A DNA stretch of 45,548 nucleotides from Acidobacteriota bacterium. GTDB lineage: Bacteria > Acidobacteriota > Aminicenantia > UBA2199. Both the position numbers and the translations under genes were made by a program. Where the stretch lies: contig JALOLA010000027.1 in the NCBI GenBank assembly GCA_025456205.1, positions 1-45,548 on the forward strand, in the 5' to 3' direction. Positions 14,817 through 22,922 of the stretch are shown one piece after another. Numbering within the stretch: position 1 is the first letter of the stretch; every line of letters begins with the position of its first letter. The notes beneath the pieces are model-generated. The model was not told where the DNA came from, did no database searches, and saw nothing but the letters and a program-made list of their open reading frames with translations.

Positions 14817-15755
14817 ATGAAGAAGGCACTACTCGCGACGGCTCTGGCCGTCATGCTGGCCATTTCCCTGGCGGCCCAGGCGGGCATGCAGGGCAAGGGC
14901 AGGATCAAGGGCCGGGTGTTCGACGACAAGACCGGGCAGCCGCTCGAGGACGTGACGGTCAGGTTGTTCTCGGTCAAGGCCCAGGCCGCATACGTCCCCA
15001 ATCCCAGGACCGACAGCGAGGGCAACTGGAAGGCGCTCTACCTGCGCGGCGGCTCCTGGAACATCGATTTCGAAAAGGCGGGATACGAGACCAAGAAGAT
15101 CAGCTACCGGGTCGACGAGACGCCCGGGGCCAAGCAGGTGGAGATCGAGGTCCGACTCGCCAGGATCGAGGGCCTCGCCCTAACCAACAACCTCGTGACC
15201 GAGCTCGAGAAAGGCAACCAGCTCTTCGCCGAGAAGAAATTCGCGGAAGCCCTGAAGGCCTACGAGGATATACTGGCCAGGAACCCCGACGTGTTCATCA
15301 TTTATAAGAATATCGGCAACTGCCATTTCGCCATGGAGAACTACGGCAAGGCCAGCGAGAATTACCTGAAGCTCTACGAGAAACAGCCCGGCAGTGCCGA
15401 GATCATGACCCTGATCGGCAACTCCTACGTCAACGCCCAGGACATGGAGAAAGCGATGGAGTGGTATGGCAAGATCCCCTTCGCGGAGATCACGGACATC
15501 GACACGCTGTACAATATCGGCGCCAACCTGACCAACAACAACAAGAACGACATGGCCATCAAGTATTTCAAGCGCTCCGTGGAGATCGACGGCGACTTCG
15601 CCGAGGGCTATTACCAGCTGGGCATGAGCCACACGGCGCTGAACCAGATCCCCGAGGCGCTGGAGGCCCTGAAGCGCTTCATGGAGCTGGCGCCCGACTC
15701 GCCCGACTTCGGCACGGCCAAGGCCATCGTCGACGCCTTCTCCAAGGTGAAATAG
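14817..15755 (+). CDS. Secreted TPR protein with N-terminal carboxypeptidase-regulatory-like domain
   Basis: A 312-residue exported protein. Residues 1-21 form a signal peptide (cleavage near LAAQA). Residues about 27-105 fit a carboxypeptidase regulatory-like beta-sandwich (GRIKGRVFDDKTGQPLEDVTV, then a GNWKALYL strand). From about 120 to the end there are five or so tetratricopeptide repeats, with typical A-x-x-x-Y-E and N-I-G-x-x-x patterns (YEDILARNPD, YKNIGNCHFAMENY, YYQLGMSHTALNQ). It probably acts as a binding scaffold in the periplasm. A strong ribosome binding site supports the start. The sulfatase-TPR gene follows 14 bp later and is probably co-translated. Confidence 0.82.
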   Translation: MKKALLATALAVMLAISLAAQAGMQGKGRIKGRVFDDKTGQPLEDVTVRLFSVKAQAAYVPNPRTDSEGNWKALYLRGGSWNIDFEKAGYETKKISYRVDETPGAKQVEIEVRLARIEGLALTNNLVTELEKGNQLFAEKKFAEALKAYEDILARNPDVFIIYKNIGNCHFAMENYGKASENYLKLYEKQPGSAEIMTLIGNSYVNAQDMEKAMEWYGKIPFAEITDIDTLYNIGANLTNNNKNDMAIKYFKRSVEIDGDFAEGYYQLGMSHTALNQIPEALEALKRFMELAPDSPDFGTAKAIVDAFSKVK

Positions 15756-15769
15756 CCGTTTTGAACCGC

Positions 15770-17893
15770 ATGCGGCGCCGGGCATGCCTCTTCTTCCTGC
15801 TGGCGGCGTCCGCCCTGGCCGCAGGCTCGTCCGGCCCTGTGAGCAGCGGCGCCGGCCCCACCCATGTCCTGCTGGTCACCATCGACACCCTGCGCTATGA
15901 CCGGATCAGCGCCCTGGACCCGCGTCATGTGCGCACTCCGAACATCGACGCCCTGGCGGCGCGCTCCCTGGTTTTCCGCCGGGCCTTCGCCCATAATCCG
16001 GTCACCCTGCCCTCCCACGCCAATATCCTGACCGGCGCCACGCCGCTGCTGCACGGCGTCAGCGACAACACCGGCTTCAAGCTGGACCGGAAGTTCCTGA
16101 CCATCCCCGAGTACCTCCACCTCCACGGCTACCGCACGGCCGCCTTTGTCGGCGCCTTCCCCTTGGATTCGCGCTTCGGGCTCGACCAGGGATTCGACCT
16201 GTATGACGACTACTACGGCACGCGCAACGAGCGTGAGTTCTTTTTCGTCGAACGGCCTGCCGCCAGGGTCGTCGCGCCGGCCAAGGCCTGGATCGGCAAG
16301 CAGAAGGGGAAATGGTTCGCCTGGGTCCACCTGTTCGATCCCCACCAGCCCTACCTGCCCCCTTCGCCCTACAAGGAACGCTACCCCGACGATCCCTATT
16401 CCGGGGAGGTGGCCTACGTCGATGCCCAGCTGGGCGTGCTGTTCGATCATTTGCGCGACCGCGGCCTGCTAGAAAGGACACTGGTCGTCCTGACCGCCGA
16501 CCACGGCGAGGCCCTTGGGGAAAAAGGGGAGGAGACCCACTCCTATTTCGCCTACAATAACACCATCCACGTGCCTCTTCTCATCCATGTGCCGGGAAGG
16601 CGGCCGGCAGTGTCCGACCTCAATGCCTGTCATGCCGATATCTTTCCGACCGTGTGCGCCGCCCTGGGATTGCCGGTCCCCGCGGGCCTGCAGGGGGAGT
16701 CCCTGCTGGGCGTCCTGGCCGGCGGCAGGCGGCAGGCCCCCGGGATCTATTTCGAGTCCCTGACCGCCCACCTGAACCGCGGCTGGGCCCCCTTGCGCGG
16801 GATGATCTCGGGCAGCACCAAGTTCATCGACCTGCCGCTCAAGGAGGTCTACGACCTGGAAAAAGACTACGCTGAAGAGCTCAACCTGGCCGCCAGCAGC
16901 AGGATCGGCCCGTTGCAGGACTCCCTCAACCGCCTGGTCAGGAAGCTGAAAAACCCGCAGGCCCCGGGACGCGCCGCACGCCTCGATCCCGAAGTGCAGA
17001 AGCGCCTGCGCTCCCTGGGCTATATCTCTGAAAGCCGCCCCCAAGAGCGCAGGAAAACGTACACCGAGAAGGACGACCTGAAGACCCTTCTGCCGCTGCA
17101 GAACAAGATGCTGGCCAGCGTCGGCCGTTACCAGGCCGGCGACGCTCCCGGCGCCGAAAAGGGATTGCGCGAAGTGATCGCCGCCAGTCCCGGCTTCATT
17201 CTGGCCTACAACCACCTGGCCACCATGTTCAAGGAAGCGGGGCAGCCGGCCAGGGCCGTGGCGATACTGGAGCAGGGGCTGCAGCGGAACCCGGGCGACA
17301 TCCGGCTGCTCTCCAGGCTCGGCATCATCCTGGCCGACAGCGGCGAGTGGCGGCGTGCCGTGCCCATCCTCGAAAGCTGTGTGCGCCAGGAGGATTTCGA
17401 TCCGGAGAACTTCAACTTCCTGGGCATCGCCCATTACCAGGGCGGGGACATGGCTAAGGCCCTGCAGAACTATGCGCGCGCCCTGGAGCTGGACCACAAC
17501 TATGCCTCGGTCCACAATAATATCGGCAGCGTCCACCTGCGGCTATTCCTTGGCAACAACGATCGCCAGGCCTTCGCCCTGGCCGAGCGCCACTTCAAGC
17601 AAGCCCTGGAGATCGATCCGCGCCTGTTCGCCGCCTGCAATGGACTGGCGGCGGCCTACAAAAAGGTCGGACGCAACCCCGAGGCCATCCGCTATTGGCG
17701 GCAGGCCTTGGCGATCAAGCCCGATTATGACCTGGCCCTGGTCAACCTGGGCATCACCCTGCTGGAGGAGGGGAGCGCCGCCGAAGCCTTGCGGCTGTTC
17801 CTGCGCTACCGGGAGCTGTTCGCCCCCAGGCTCCCCACCGGCGAGCGGCAGCGCATCGAGCGCCTGATCGCGGAAGCCAGGGCGAAGCAGTAG
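15770..17893 (+). CDS. Sulfatase/alkaline-phosphatase-superfamily protein fused to TPR repeats
   Basis: A 707-residue exported protein. After a signal peptide, residues about 30-440 form a sulfatase-superfamily domain: metal-binding Asp in TIDTLRYD, DPHQPY, ADHGE in the second metal site and HVPLLIHVPG. The nucleophile position, normally C-x-P-S-R, reads T-L-P-S-H (residues 79-83), so formylglycine cannot form there; a Thr nucleophile is used by phosphoethanolamine and lipoteichoic acid transferases. Residues about 460-700 are TPR repeats. Related fusions occur in Acidobacteriota-type genomes. The ATG at 15770 is chosen; a TTG at 15761 is an alternative. It may be a hydrolase or transferase, or a non-catalytic binding protein. 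Confidence 0.8.
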   Translation: MRRRACLFFLLAASALAAGSSGPVSSGAGPTHVLLVTIDTLRYDRISALDPRHVRTPNIDALAARSLVFRRAFAHNPVTLPSHANILTGATPLLHGVSDNTGFKLDRKFLTIPEYLHLHGYRTAAFVGAFPLDSRFGLDQGFDLYDDYYGTRNEREFFFVERPAARVVAPAKAWIGKQKGKWFAWVHLFDPHQPYLPPSPYKERYPDDPYSGEVAYVDAQLGVLFDHLRDRGLLERTLVVLTADHGEALGEKGEETHSYFAYNNTIHVPLLIHVPGRRPAVSDLNACHADIFPTVCAALGLPVPAGLQGESLLGVLAGGRRQAPGIYFESLTAHLNRGWAPLRGMISGSTKFIDLPLKEVYDLEKDYAEELNLAASSRIGPLQDSLNRLVRKLKNPQAPGRAARLDPEVQKRLRSLGYISESRPQERRKTYTEKDDLKTLLPLQNKMLASVGRYQAGDAPGAEKGLREVIAASPGFILAYNHLATMFKEAGQPARAVAILEQGLQRNPGDIRLLSRLGIILADSGEWRRAVPILESCVRQEDFDPENFNFLGIAHYQGGDMAKALQNYARALELDHNYASVHNNIGSVHLRLFLGNNDRQAFALAERHFKQALEIDPRLFAACNGLAAAYKKVGRNPEAIRYWRQALAIKPDYDLALVNLGITLLEEGSAAEALRLFLRYRELFAPRLPTGERQRIERLIAEARAKQ

Positions 17894-17925
17894 CCCGGCA
17901 TCTGGAAATATGCCCTGGATTGGAG

Positions 17926-17931
17926 TATAAT
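17926..17931 (+). promoter_or_regulatory. -10 box of the secreted-protein gene
   Basis: TATAAT followed after 22 nt by the ATG at 17954, with GAGGAGG as ribosome binding site between. The -35 region (TGGAAA at 17903-17908, 17-bp spacer) is weak. Confidence 0.5.
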
Positions 17932-17953
17932 CCTGCCACATCGAGGAGGCGCA

Positions 17954-19027
17954 ATGCGTACTTTCAAGTCGTGCGCGAGTTGGCTGCTGTTGACGCTGCT
18001 GCTGGGCGTGTACCTTGCCGCGCAGGAGACGGGCAAGGCGCCCATCCCGGAACGCGTCACCCAAAGCCTGAACGGCCTGCAAAAGACGCGGACGGCCAAC
18101 GGCGTGTTCAACATCCGCTACCTGGATTCCTACTTCTGGGCGCTGGAGAGATCGGTGTACGTGAACGTGTCGTTCCGCGCCGAGCTGGACGATGACGCCG
18201 CCGCCATGAAGGAGCTGATCCAGAAGAGACACGACGAGTGGATCGCCGCCGAAGCCAGGAAAGTCGAGGCCGCCAACAAGAAGGTCCGCAAGGAAGAAGA
18301 CAAGATAAAATTCGCGCCGCCGCCCCCGGCCTTCCCTGTACATTTCCACGATCTCTACATGAGGGTGCTCAAGGACGGCCAGGTCATCCAGGAATACCGC
18401 TCCCATATCCCTTTCGATGGCCAGGCGACGGAGTATTTTTCCTTCGGCACGGTACTGGACCCGGGCGACTACGACGTGCTGCTGGCCATCAACCGCGCGG
18501 ACAGCACCCTCGACGGCACCCAGGTCTTTCCCCTGAAGGTCCCGGCGCTGCGGGTCAGCGACCTCATCGCTCCCGCCGGGAACCTCGCCATCTCGACCCC
18601 GGTCTTCCATGCCCGGGTCAGCCAGATGCTGCAGCAGGAGACGAGGTTCACGGTCGTCAAGAACAAGTACCAGATCGGGCCCGCCATGCAGGATTTCTTC
18701 CCCTGGGGCGACAAGCCGTTCCGCAGCAGCGACAAGCCGATCCTGACCTTCTTCGTTCTGGGGGCCAAGGCGGTGCAGGGCGCCGAGCCCTGGAACATTT
18801 CGGCCGTCCTGGAGATCCGCCGCGACAAGGAGTCGGTGGCCAGGTTCGCGGCCACGAAGCTGACCAACCCCTACTTTTTCCAACCCTTCGAGTTCATCAG
18901 GAAGGACAAGGACAAGACGTCCCCGCTCGCCGCCGGGGAATACGTCCTGGGCATCGAGCTCGTGGACAATAACCAGGGCGGCCAGGCCAAGGGTGTTTTC
19001 GCGATCCCTTTCCGGATCAGCGAATAG
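17954..19027 (+). CDS. Secreted protein of unknown function
   Basis: A 357-residue protein with a signal peptide (about residues 1-23, ending near LAAQE). I do not recognize a named domain. Visible parts are a Lys/Glu-rich helical stretch (about 85-118, EARKVEAANKKVRKEEDK), then a beta-rich region with repeating strand patterns (VHFHDLYMRVLKDGQVIQEY, LDPGDYDVLLAINR, AAGEYVLGIELVDN), which resembles proteins often found beside GWxTD-domain genes in Acidobacteriota-type genomes. The Shine-Dalgarno sequence is excellent. It appears to have its own promoter and is followed by the DUF362 gene in the same direction. Confidence 0.6.
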   Translation: MRTFKSCASWLLLTLLLGVYLAAQETGKAPIPERVTQSLNGLQKTRTANGVFNIRYLDSYFWALERSVYVNVSFRAELDDDAAAMKELIQKRHDEWIAAEARKVEAANKKVRKEEDKIKFAPPPPAFPVHFHDLYMRVLKDGQVIQEYRSHIPFDGQATEYFSFGTVLDPGDYDVLLAINRADSTLDGTQVFPLKVPALRVSDLIAPAGNLAISTPVFHARVSQMLQQETRFTVVKNKYQIGPAMQDFFPWGDKPFRSSDKPILTFFVLGAKAVQGAEPWNISAVLEIRRDKESVARFAATKLTNPYFFQPFEFIRKDKDKTSPLAAGEYVLGIELVDNNQGGQAKGVFAIPFRISE

Positions 19028-19099
19028 TGAGACGCTCACGAGGACAGGTGATCCCCGAGTGAAACAGGTCCTGCGGCCCGGGCCCTGGGGCTGGCCAAA

Positions 19100-20116
19100 A
19101 TGAAGCGCAAAGAGATCGTCCTGATCAAGGAAACCAAGCAGAATGAATTCGTGCGCAAGATCATGGACCACATCGCTCCCTTCCTGGCCATCCGCCCCGG
19201 CGACCGGATGGCCATCAAGATCAACCTGTCCGGCGCCAAGGAGATCTACGCCAACACCCATTACGAGACCGTGGAGTCGCTGATCCACTACCTGCGGGAG
19301 AAGTTCACCGTGGGCCCGATCACCGTCGTCGAGGGCTCCGACGGCGCCTATTTCTCCGCCAAGACCACCTGGGATATCTTCTACAAGTTCAAGTACAAGG
19401 AGGTCGAGATGCAGGGGGCGCAGCTGTGCGACCTCGACGAGCTGCCCCACGAGGAGACCCTGCAGGTCGAGACGGTCAGCGGGCCGCAGCAGGTCCAGTT
19501 CTGCCGCTTCCCCGCCGATTACCTGATATCGGTCGTGCCGCCCAAGACGCACAACATCTTCCCCGTCTCACTGTCCATCCCCAACCTGATCGGCTTCGTC
19601 AAGCCCGAGCAGCGCGTGCTCATGTTCGGGGCATCGGCGCAGGAGATGAAGCGCATCAATTTTTCCCAGAGCGAAAAGTACTTCCAGCTGGTGCAGTGCG
19701 CCAACCGCAATTTCGTCGCCCTGCTGAAGCGCATCCCGCCCTCGCTGGTGCTGATCGACGGGCTGTACGGCATGGAGGGCAAGGGGCCGATCAAGGGCAG
19801 CCCGGTGTTCCACGGCTTCGCCGTCGCCTCCGAGGATGCGGTGGCCGCCGATGCCCTGGCCACTCATGTCATGGGCTTCAATCCCGACGACGTGCCCTAT
19901 CTCGAAATGGCCTTCCATGAGGGCCTGGGCAACAACCGCTGGCAGAACGTCATCGGCATCGATCCCCAGTTGGTGAAGTTCCCCTACCGCCCGCACCCGC
20001 TGTTCCAGCGCCAGCGCAAGTACCGCGAGGGGCGGGGACGGTCCGCCGCGGACAACCATCCGCCCCGCTTGGCGCAGCCGCCGCACCATGAAAAGAACCC
20101 TGCAACGAAAGATTAG
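19100..20116 (+). CDS. DUF362 domain protein
   Basis: A 338-residue cytoplasmic protein. The order of blocks fits DUF362: VRKIMDHIAPFLAIRPGDRMAIKINLS at the N terminus, TVVEGSDG, then ISVVPPKTHNIFPVSLSIPNLIGFV in the middle (the Lys-Thr-His core), and VLIDGLYGMEGKGP with SEDAVAADALATHVMGF. Some DUF362 proteins carry extra ferredoxin clusters; this one has no CxxCxxC motif. Function of the family is unsettled, with links to cofactor and iron-sulfur metabolism. The last 29 bp overlap the larB start, and the final 40 residues (from RGRGRSAADN) look like an unconserved tail over that overlap. Operon with larB is likely. Confidence 0.75.
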   Translation: MKRKEIVLIKETKQNEFVRKIMDHIAPFLAIRPGDRMAIKINLSGAKEIYANTHYETVESLIHYLREKFTVGPITVVEGSDGAYFSAKTTWDIFYKFKYKEVEMQGAQLCDLDELPHEETLQVETVSGPQQVQFCRFPADYLISVVPPKTHNIFPVSLSIPNLIGFVKPEQRVLMFGASAQEMKRINFSQSEKYFQLVQCANRNFVALLKRIPPSLVLIDGLYGMEGKGPIKGSPVFHGFAVASEDAVAADALATHVMGFNPDDVPYLEMAFHEGLGNNRWQNVIGIDPQLVKFPYRPHPLFQRQRKYREGRGRSAADNHPPRLAQPPHHEKNPATKD

Positions 20117-20837
20117 CGGCCTGAAGGCCGGCCGGGTGTCCGAGAGGGACTTCCTCGCCTTCCTGGGGAATTTCCCTTTCAGCAACGAGACGGAGATCAA
20201 GCTGGATTTCCACCGCCAGCTGCGCCGCGGCATCCCCGAGGTCGTTTTCGGGCAGGGCAAGAGCGTAGAGCAACTGCGGCGCATCGTCAGCAAATTCATG
20301 GAAATGGGCGAGGATCTCCTGATCACCCGCATCGACCGCGAGCGCTTCGCTGCCCTGAAAAAGGAATTCCCCGGGCTGCGCTACCATGAGGCCGCCCGCA
20401 TCATCACCTGCGACCGCGGGCCCCGGGCCAGGAACAAGGGCAAGATACTGGTCCTGTCCGGTGGCGCCTCCGACGAGAAGGTCGCCGAGGAGGCCTATGT
20501 CTCCTCCCTCTACCTGGGCAACAGGACCGACCGGGAATACGATGTGGGCGTCGCCTGCCTGGCCCGCATACTGAGCCTGCAGAAAAAGCTGAACCACTAC
20601 GCGGTGATCATCGCCGTGGCCGGGATGGAGGGGGCCCTGCCTTCGGTCGTCGCCGGGCTGACCTCGACGCCGGTCATCGCCGTGCCGACCTCGGTGGGCT
20701 ATGGCGCCAATTTCGGGGGCGTGTCGGCGCTGTTGTCGATGCTGAACTCCTGCGCCGGCGGCATCTCGGTGGTCAACATCGACAACGGCTTCGGCGCCGC
20801 CTTTCAGGCCACCCTGATCAATCGCAAGCGTTCCTGA
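20088..20837 (+). CDS. larB: Nickel pincer cofactor biosynthesis protein LarB
   Basis: LarB carboxylates and hydrolyses nicotinic acid adenine dinucleotide in the first step of the nickel-pincer nucleotide pathway, needed for lactate racemase and related enzymes. The 249-residue protein has the PurE-like core: LVLSGGASDEKVAEEA, AVAGMEGALPSVVAGL, and the C-terminal SVGYGANFGGVSALLSMLN with NIDNGFGAA. It begins inside the end of the DUF362 gene and converges with the Mut7-C gene (20-bp overlap). Neither larC nor larE is in the window, so the pathway must be completed elsewhere, or this copy has another use. Confidence 0.9.
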   Translation: MKRTLQRKISGLKAGRVSERDFLAFLGNFPFSNETEIKLDFHRQLRRGIPEVVFGQGKSVEQLRRIVSKFMEMGEDLLITRIDRERFAALKKEFPGLRYHEAARIITCDRGPRARNKGKILVLSGGASDEKVAEEAYVSSLYLGNRTDREYDVGVACLARILSLQKKLNHYAVIIAVAGMEGALPSVVAGLTSTPVIAVPTSVGYGANFGGVSALLSMLNSCAGGISVVNIDNGFGAAFQATLINRKRS

Positions 20838-21303
20838 CCGCCGCGATGAAATCGCTGATCTTCGCCAGGTGCGTCCCCGGCCAGTAGATCCTGGCGCAGC
20901 GCGAACAGCGCTGAAAAACCTGCTGGCTGCGGAAGACGTAAGACGGCACGAGTCCTTCGACCGCATCTTTACCCAGCGCCGCCAGCTCGCCGTTGCAAAG
21001 CGAGCAGCGCGGCGGCAGGATGAAGCGGACCAGCTGAAAAGCGCCGGCGATCTCCCGCAGCTGCTCCCGGGTATGGACCGCTTCCACCCGGCGGCTCGTG
21101 CCGACGGGCATGGATCCGTGCAGGGCCGCGTCCTTGGTCAGCAGGATGCGCTTCTCTTCCAGGCACAGCCTTTTCAGGTCGGCGTCGGCGGCCTGGTTGT
21201 CGTAGAACGTGTCGATGCCCATCATGCGCAGCCATCTGGCCGTGCTCCCGAGCATGACGTCGCAGGCGAAGCGCGGCGGAGCGGCGTTCATCGGACTTTC
21301 CAT
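20818..21303 (-). CDS. Mut7-C RNase domain protein with zinc ribbon
   Basis: A 161-residue protein of the Mut7-C RNase (PIN-like) family. Seen: FACDVMLGSTARWLRMMGID at the N terminus and ILLTKDAAL with the acidic residues of the PIN-like active site, and a C-terminal zinc ribbon with CSLC and CSRC and the ending IYWPGTH. The family is taken to be a nuclease; substrates are unknown. It converges with larB. The ATG at 21303 is annotated, but the second Met, at 21291, has a GGAAAG upstream and may be the true start. Heptamer-array site B lies just upstream. Confidence 0.85.
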   Translation of the reverse strand: MESPMNAAPPRFACDVMLGSTARWLRMMGIDTFYDNQAADADLKRLCLEEKRILLTKDAALHGSMPVGTSRRVEAVHTREQLREIAGAFQLVRFILPPRCSLCNGELAALGKDAVEGLVPSYVFRSQQVFQRCSRCARIYWPGTHLAKISDFIAAVRNACD

Positions 21304-21316
21304 GCATAAGAATCCA

Positions 21317-21430
21317 GGTTCGAGGTTCGAGGTTCGAGGTTCGATGTTGAGAAGGCTCTAGGCGATAAGCTGAAAAAATATCGTTGGATGGCGGTTAACG
21401 TCGAACGTCGAACGTGGAACATCGAACTCC
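21317..21430. repeat. Intergenic heptamer-array inverted repeat, site B
   Basis: The left arm (21317-21351) is four copies of GGTTCGA followed by TGTTGAG. The right arm (21394-21430) is CGTCGAA twice, CGTGGAA and CATCGAA. Read as reverse complement, the right arm has the same 7-bp rhythm built on TTCGACG, so the arms can pair imperfectly around a loop of about 40 nt. It lies between the Mut7-C gene start and the stop codon of the AAA ATPase gene, both on the minus strand. Confidence 0.75.
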
Positions 21431-21434
21431 GCCT

Positions 21435-22922
21435 TCAGTACTCCTTGTCGGTCGTGGCGCGCACGGCGCGGTTGTGGGCCCAGCTGCGGACCTTCTTGAT
21501 CTGCTCCTCCATGGTCGTGGCCAGCGGCACCGAACTGCCGAAGATGACGAAGAGGTCATCCTCGTTCAGCTTGCGGCCGGCGGCGAAGGCCTCGTACATG
21601 CCGGAGATGATCACCTGCTCGATCTCCGAGCCCGACCAGTTCTTGGTGATCTGCGCCAGCTGCGGGATGTTGAAGTTCCCCAGGTCGTTGCTGCGCCGGG
21701 TCAGGTGGATCTTGAATATCTCCTCGCGCTCCTTGCGCGTGGGCAGGTCGATGAAGAAGATCTGGTCGAAGCGGCCGCGGCGCAGCAGTTCGGCCGGCAG
21801 CAGATCGATGCGGTTGGCGGTGGCGGCGATGAATATCTCCGAGGTATGTTCCTGCATCCAGGTCAGGAAGTAGCCCAGGATGCGCGAGGAAGAACTGTCC
21901 GAACTCTTGTCGCTGATGCCGCTCTCGATCTCGTCGATCCAGAGGATGGCCGGGGCCACTGAATCCATGGTCTTCAGCGAACGGGCGAAAACGTCTTCGG
22001 GAGCGCCGGCGATCCCGGAGTAGACCAGGTTCATGTCCATGCGGAACAGGGGCAGGTTCCACAGGGTGGCGATGACCTTGGATGCCAGGCTCTTGCCGCA
22101 GCCGGTGACGCCCATGGTCAGGATGCCCTTGGGCTTGTCCAGGCCGAACTGGCGCGCCTCCTTGGAGAAGGCCTTCTTCCTTTTCAGCAGCCAGTCCTTC
22201 AGCTTGTCCAGCCCGCCCATGTCCTCCATGGTCAGAACGTGGGTGAAATACTCCAGCACGTTCTCCTTCAGGATCAGCTGCTTCTTTTCCTGGTGGATCT
22301 TCTCGATCAGGCCGATGGTGATGCGCGGCTGTCCCTGGAACGCTTTCATGTAGGCCTTGTACGCCTCGTCCAGCGTCAGCCCCTGCACGGCGGTGACGAA
22401 ATTCCTCCGCTCCTCGTCACTGAGCTGGATCTGGGCGCCGGCCTTGGCCAGGGATTCCAGGAACTTGCTGCACAGGGTGTCCAGTTCGTCATAGTCGGGA
22501 AGTTCGAACTGGATGATATCCACTTCTTTTTTCAGGCTGGCCGGGAGGTAGTCGTCGGGAGAGAGCAGAAAAAGAAACTTGCGGTTGTTCTTGAATTGCA
22601 GGTAGCACTCGCGGACCTGGCGGATGAGGCCCAAGTCGTCGCGCAGGCGCGGCGTCAGGTCCTTGAAAACGAAAAAGGCCGGCTCGGTGACAGCCAGCAC
22701 ATGGTCCAGGGCGCGCGCCGGGTCGAGGCGATCGGCCACCGGGGCTTCGCCGCGGCTAAGGCCGTTGTGGCTGTCCCAGGAGTAGACGTTCTGGTTCTTC
22801 AGTGTCTGCTGGCAGAGCTTCTTCAGGAAGCCCTCGACGCGCTTTTCCTCGAAGGAGACGACCTGGACGATCGGCTGCCCGGCGAGCAGGGAGTCCTTGA
22901 TGCGATTGAGCGACAGGTTCAT
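21435..22922 (-). CDS. AAA+ ATPase of the Ycf46-like group
   Basis: A 495-residue protein. The N-terminal 240 residues form a helical/alpha-beta region without a P-loop, typical of Ycf46-like ATPases (IVQVVSFEEKRVEGFL at the start, DDYLPASLKKEVDIIQFELPDY in the middle). The AAA module follows: Walker A GVTGCGKSLASK, Walker B AILWIDEIE, and the second region of homology with TANRIDLLPAELLRRGRFD, giving sensor and arginine-finger residues. Related proteins regulate photosynthesis and carbon uptake in cyanobacteria; elsewhere the role is unknown. It overlaps the solute-binding protein gene by 4 bp and is the last gene of the run that begins at pilT. Confidence 0.85.
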   Translation of the reverse strand: MNLSLNRIKDSLLAGQPIVQVVSFEEKRVEGFLKKLCQQTLKNQNVYSWDSHNGLSRGEAPVADRLDPARALDHVLAVTEPAFFVFKDLTPRLRDDLGLIRQVRECYLQFKNNRKFLFLLSPDDYLPASLKKEVDIIQFELPDYDELDTLCSKFLESLAKAGAQIQLSDEERRNFVTAVQGLTLDEAYKAYMKAFQGQPRITIGLIEKIHQEKKQLILKENVLEYFTHVLTMEDMGGLDKLKDWLLKRKKAFSKEARQFGLDKPKGILTMGVTGCGKSLASKVIATLWNLPLFRMDMNLVYSGIAGAPEDVFARSLKTMDSVAPAILWIDEIESGISDKSSDSSSSRILGYFLTWMQEHTSEIFIAATANRIDLLPAELLRRGRFDQIFFIDLPTRKEREEIFKIHLTRRSNDLGNFNIPQLAQITKNWSGSEIEQVIISGMYEAFAAGRKLNEDDLFVIFGSSVPLATTMEEQIKKVRSWAHNRAVRATTDKEY

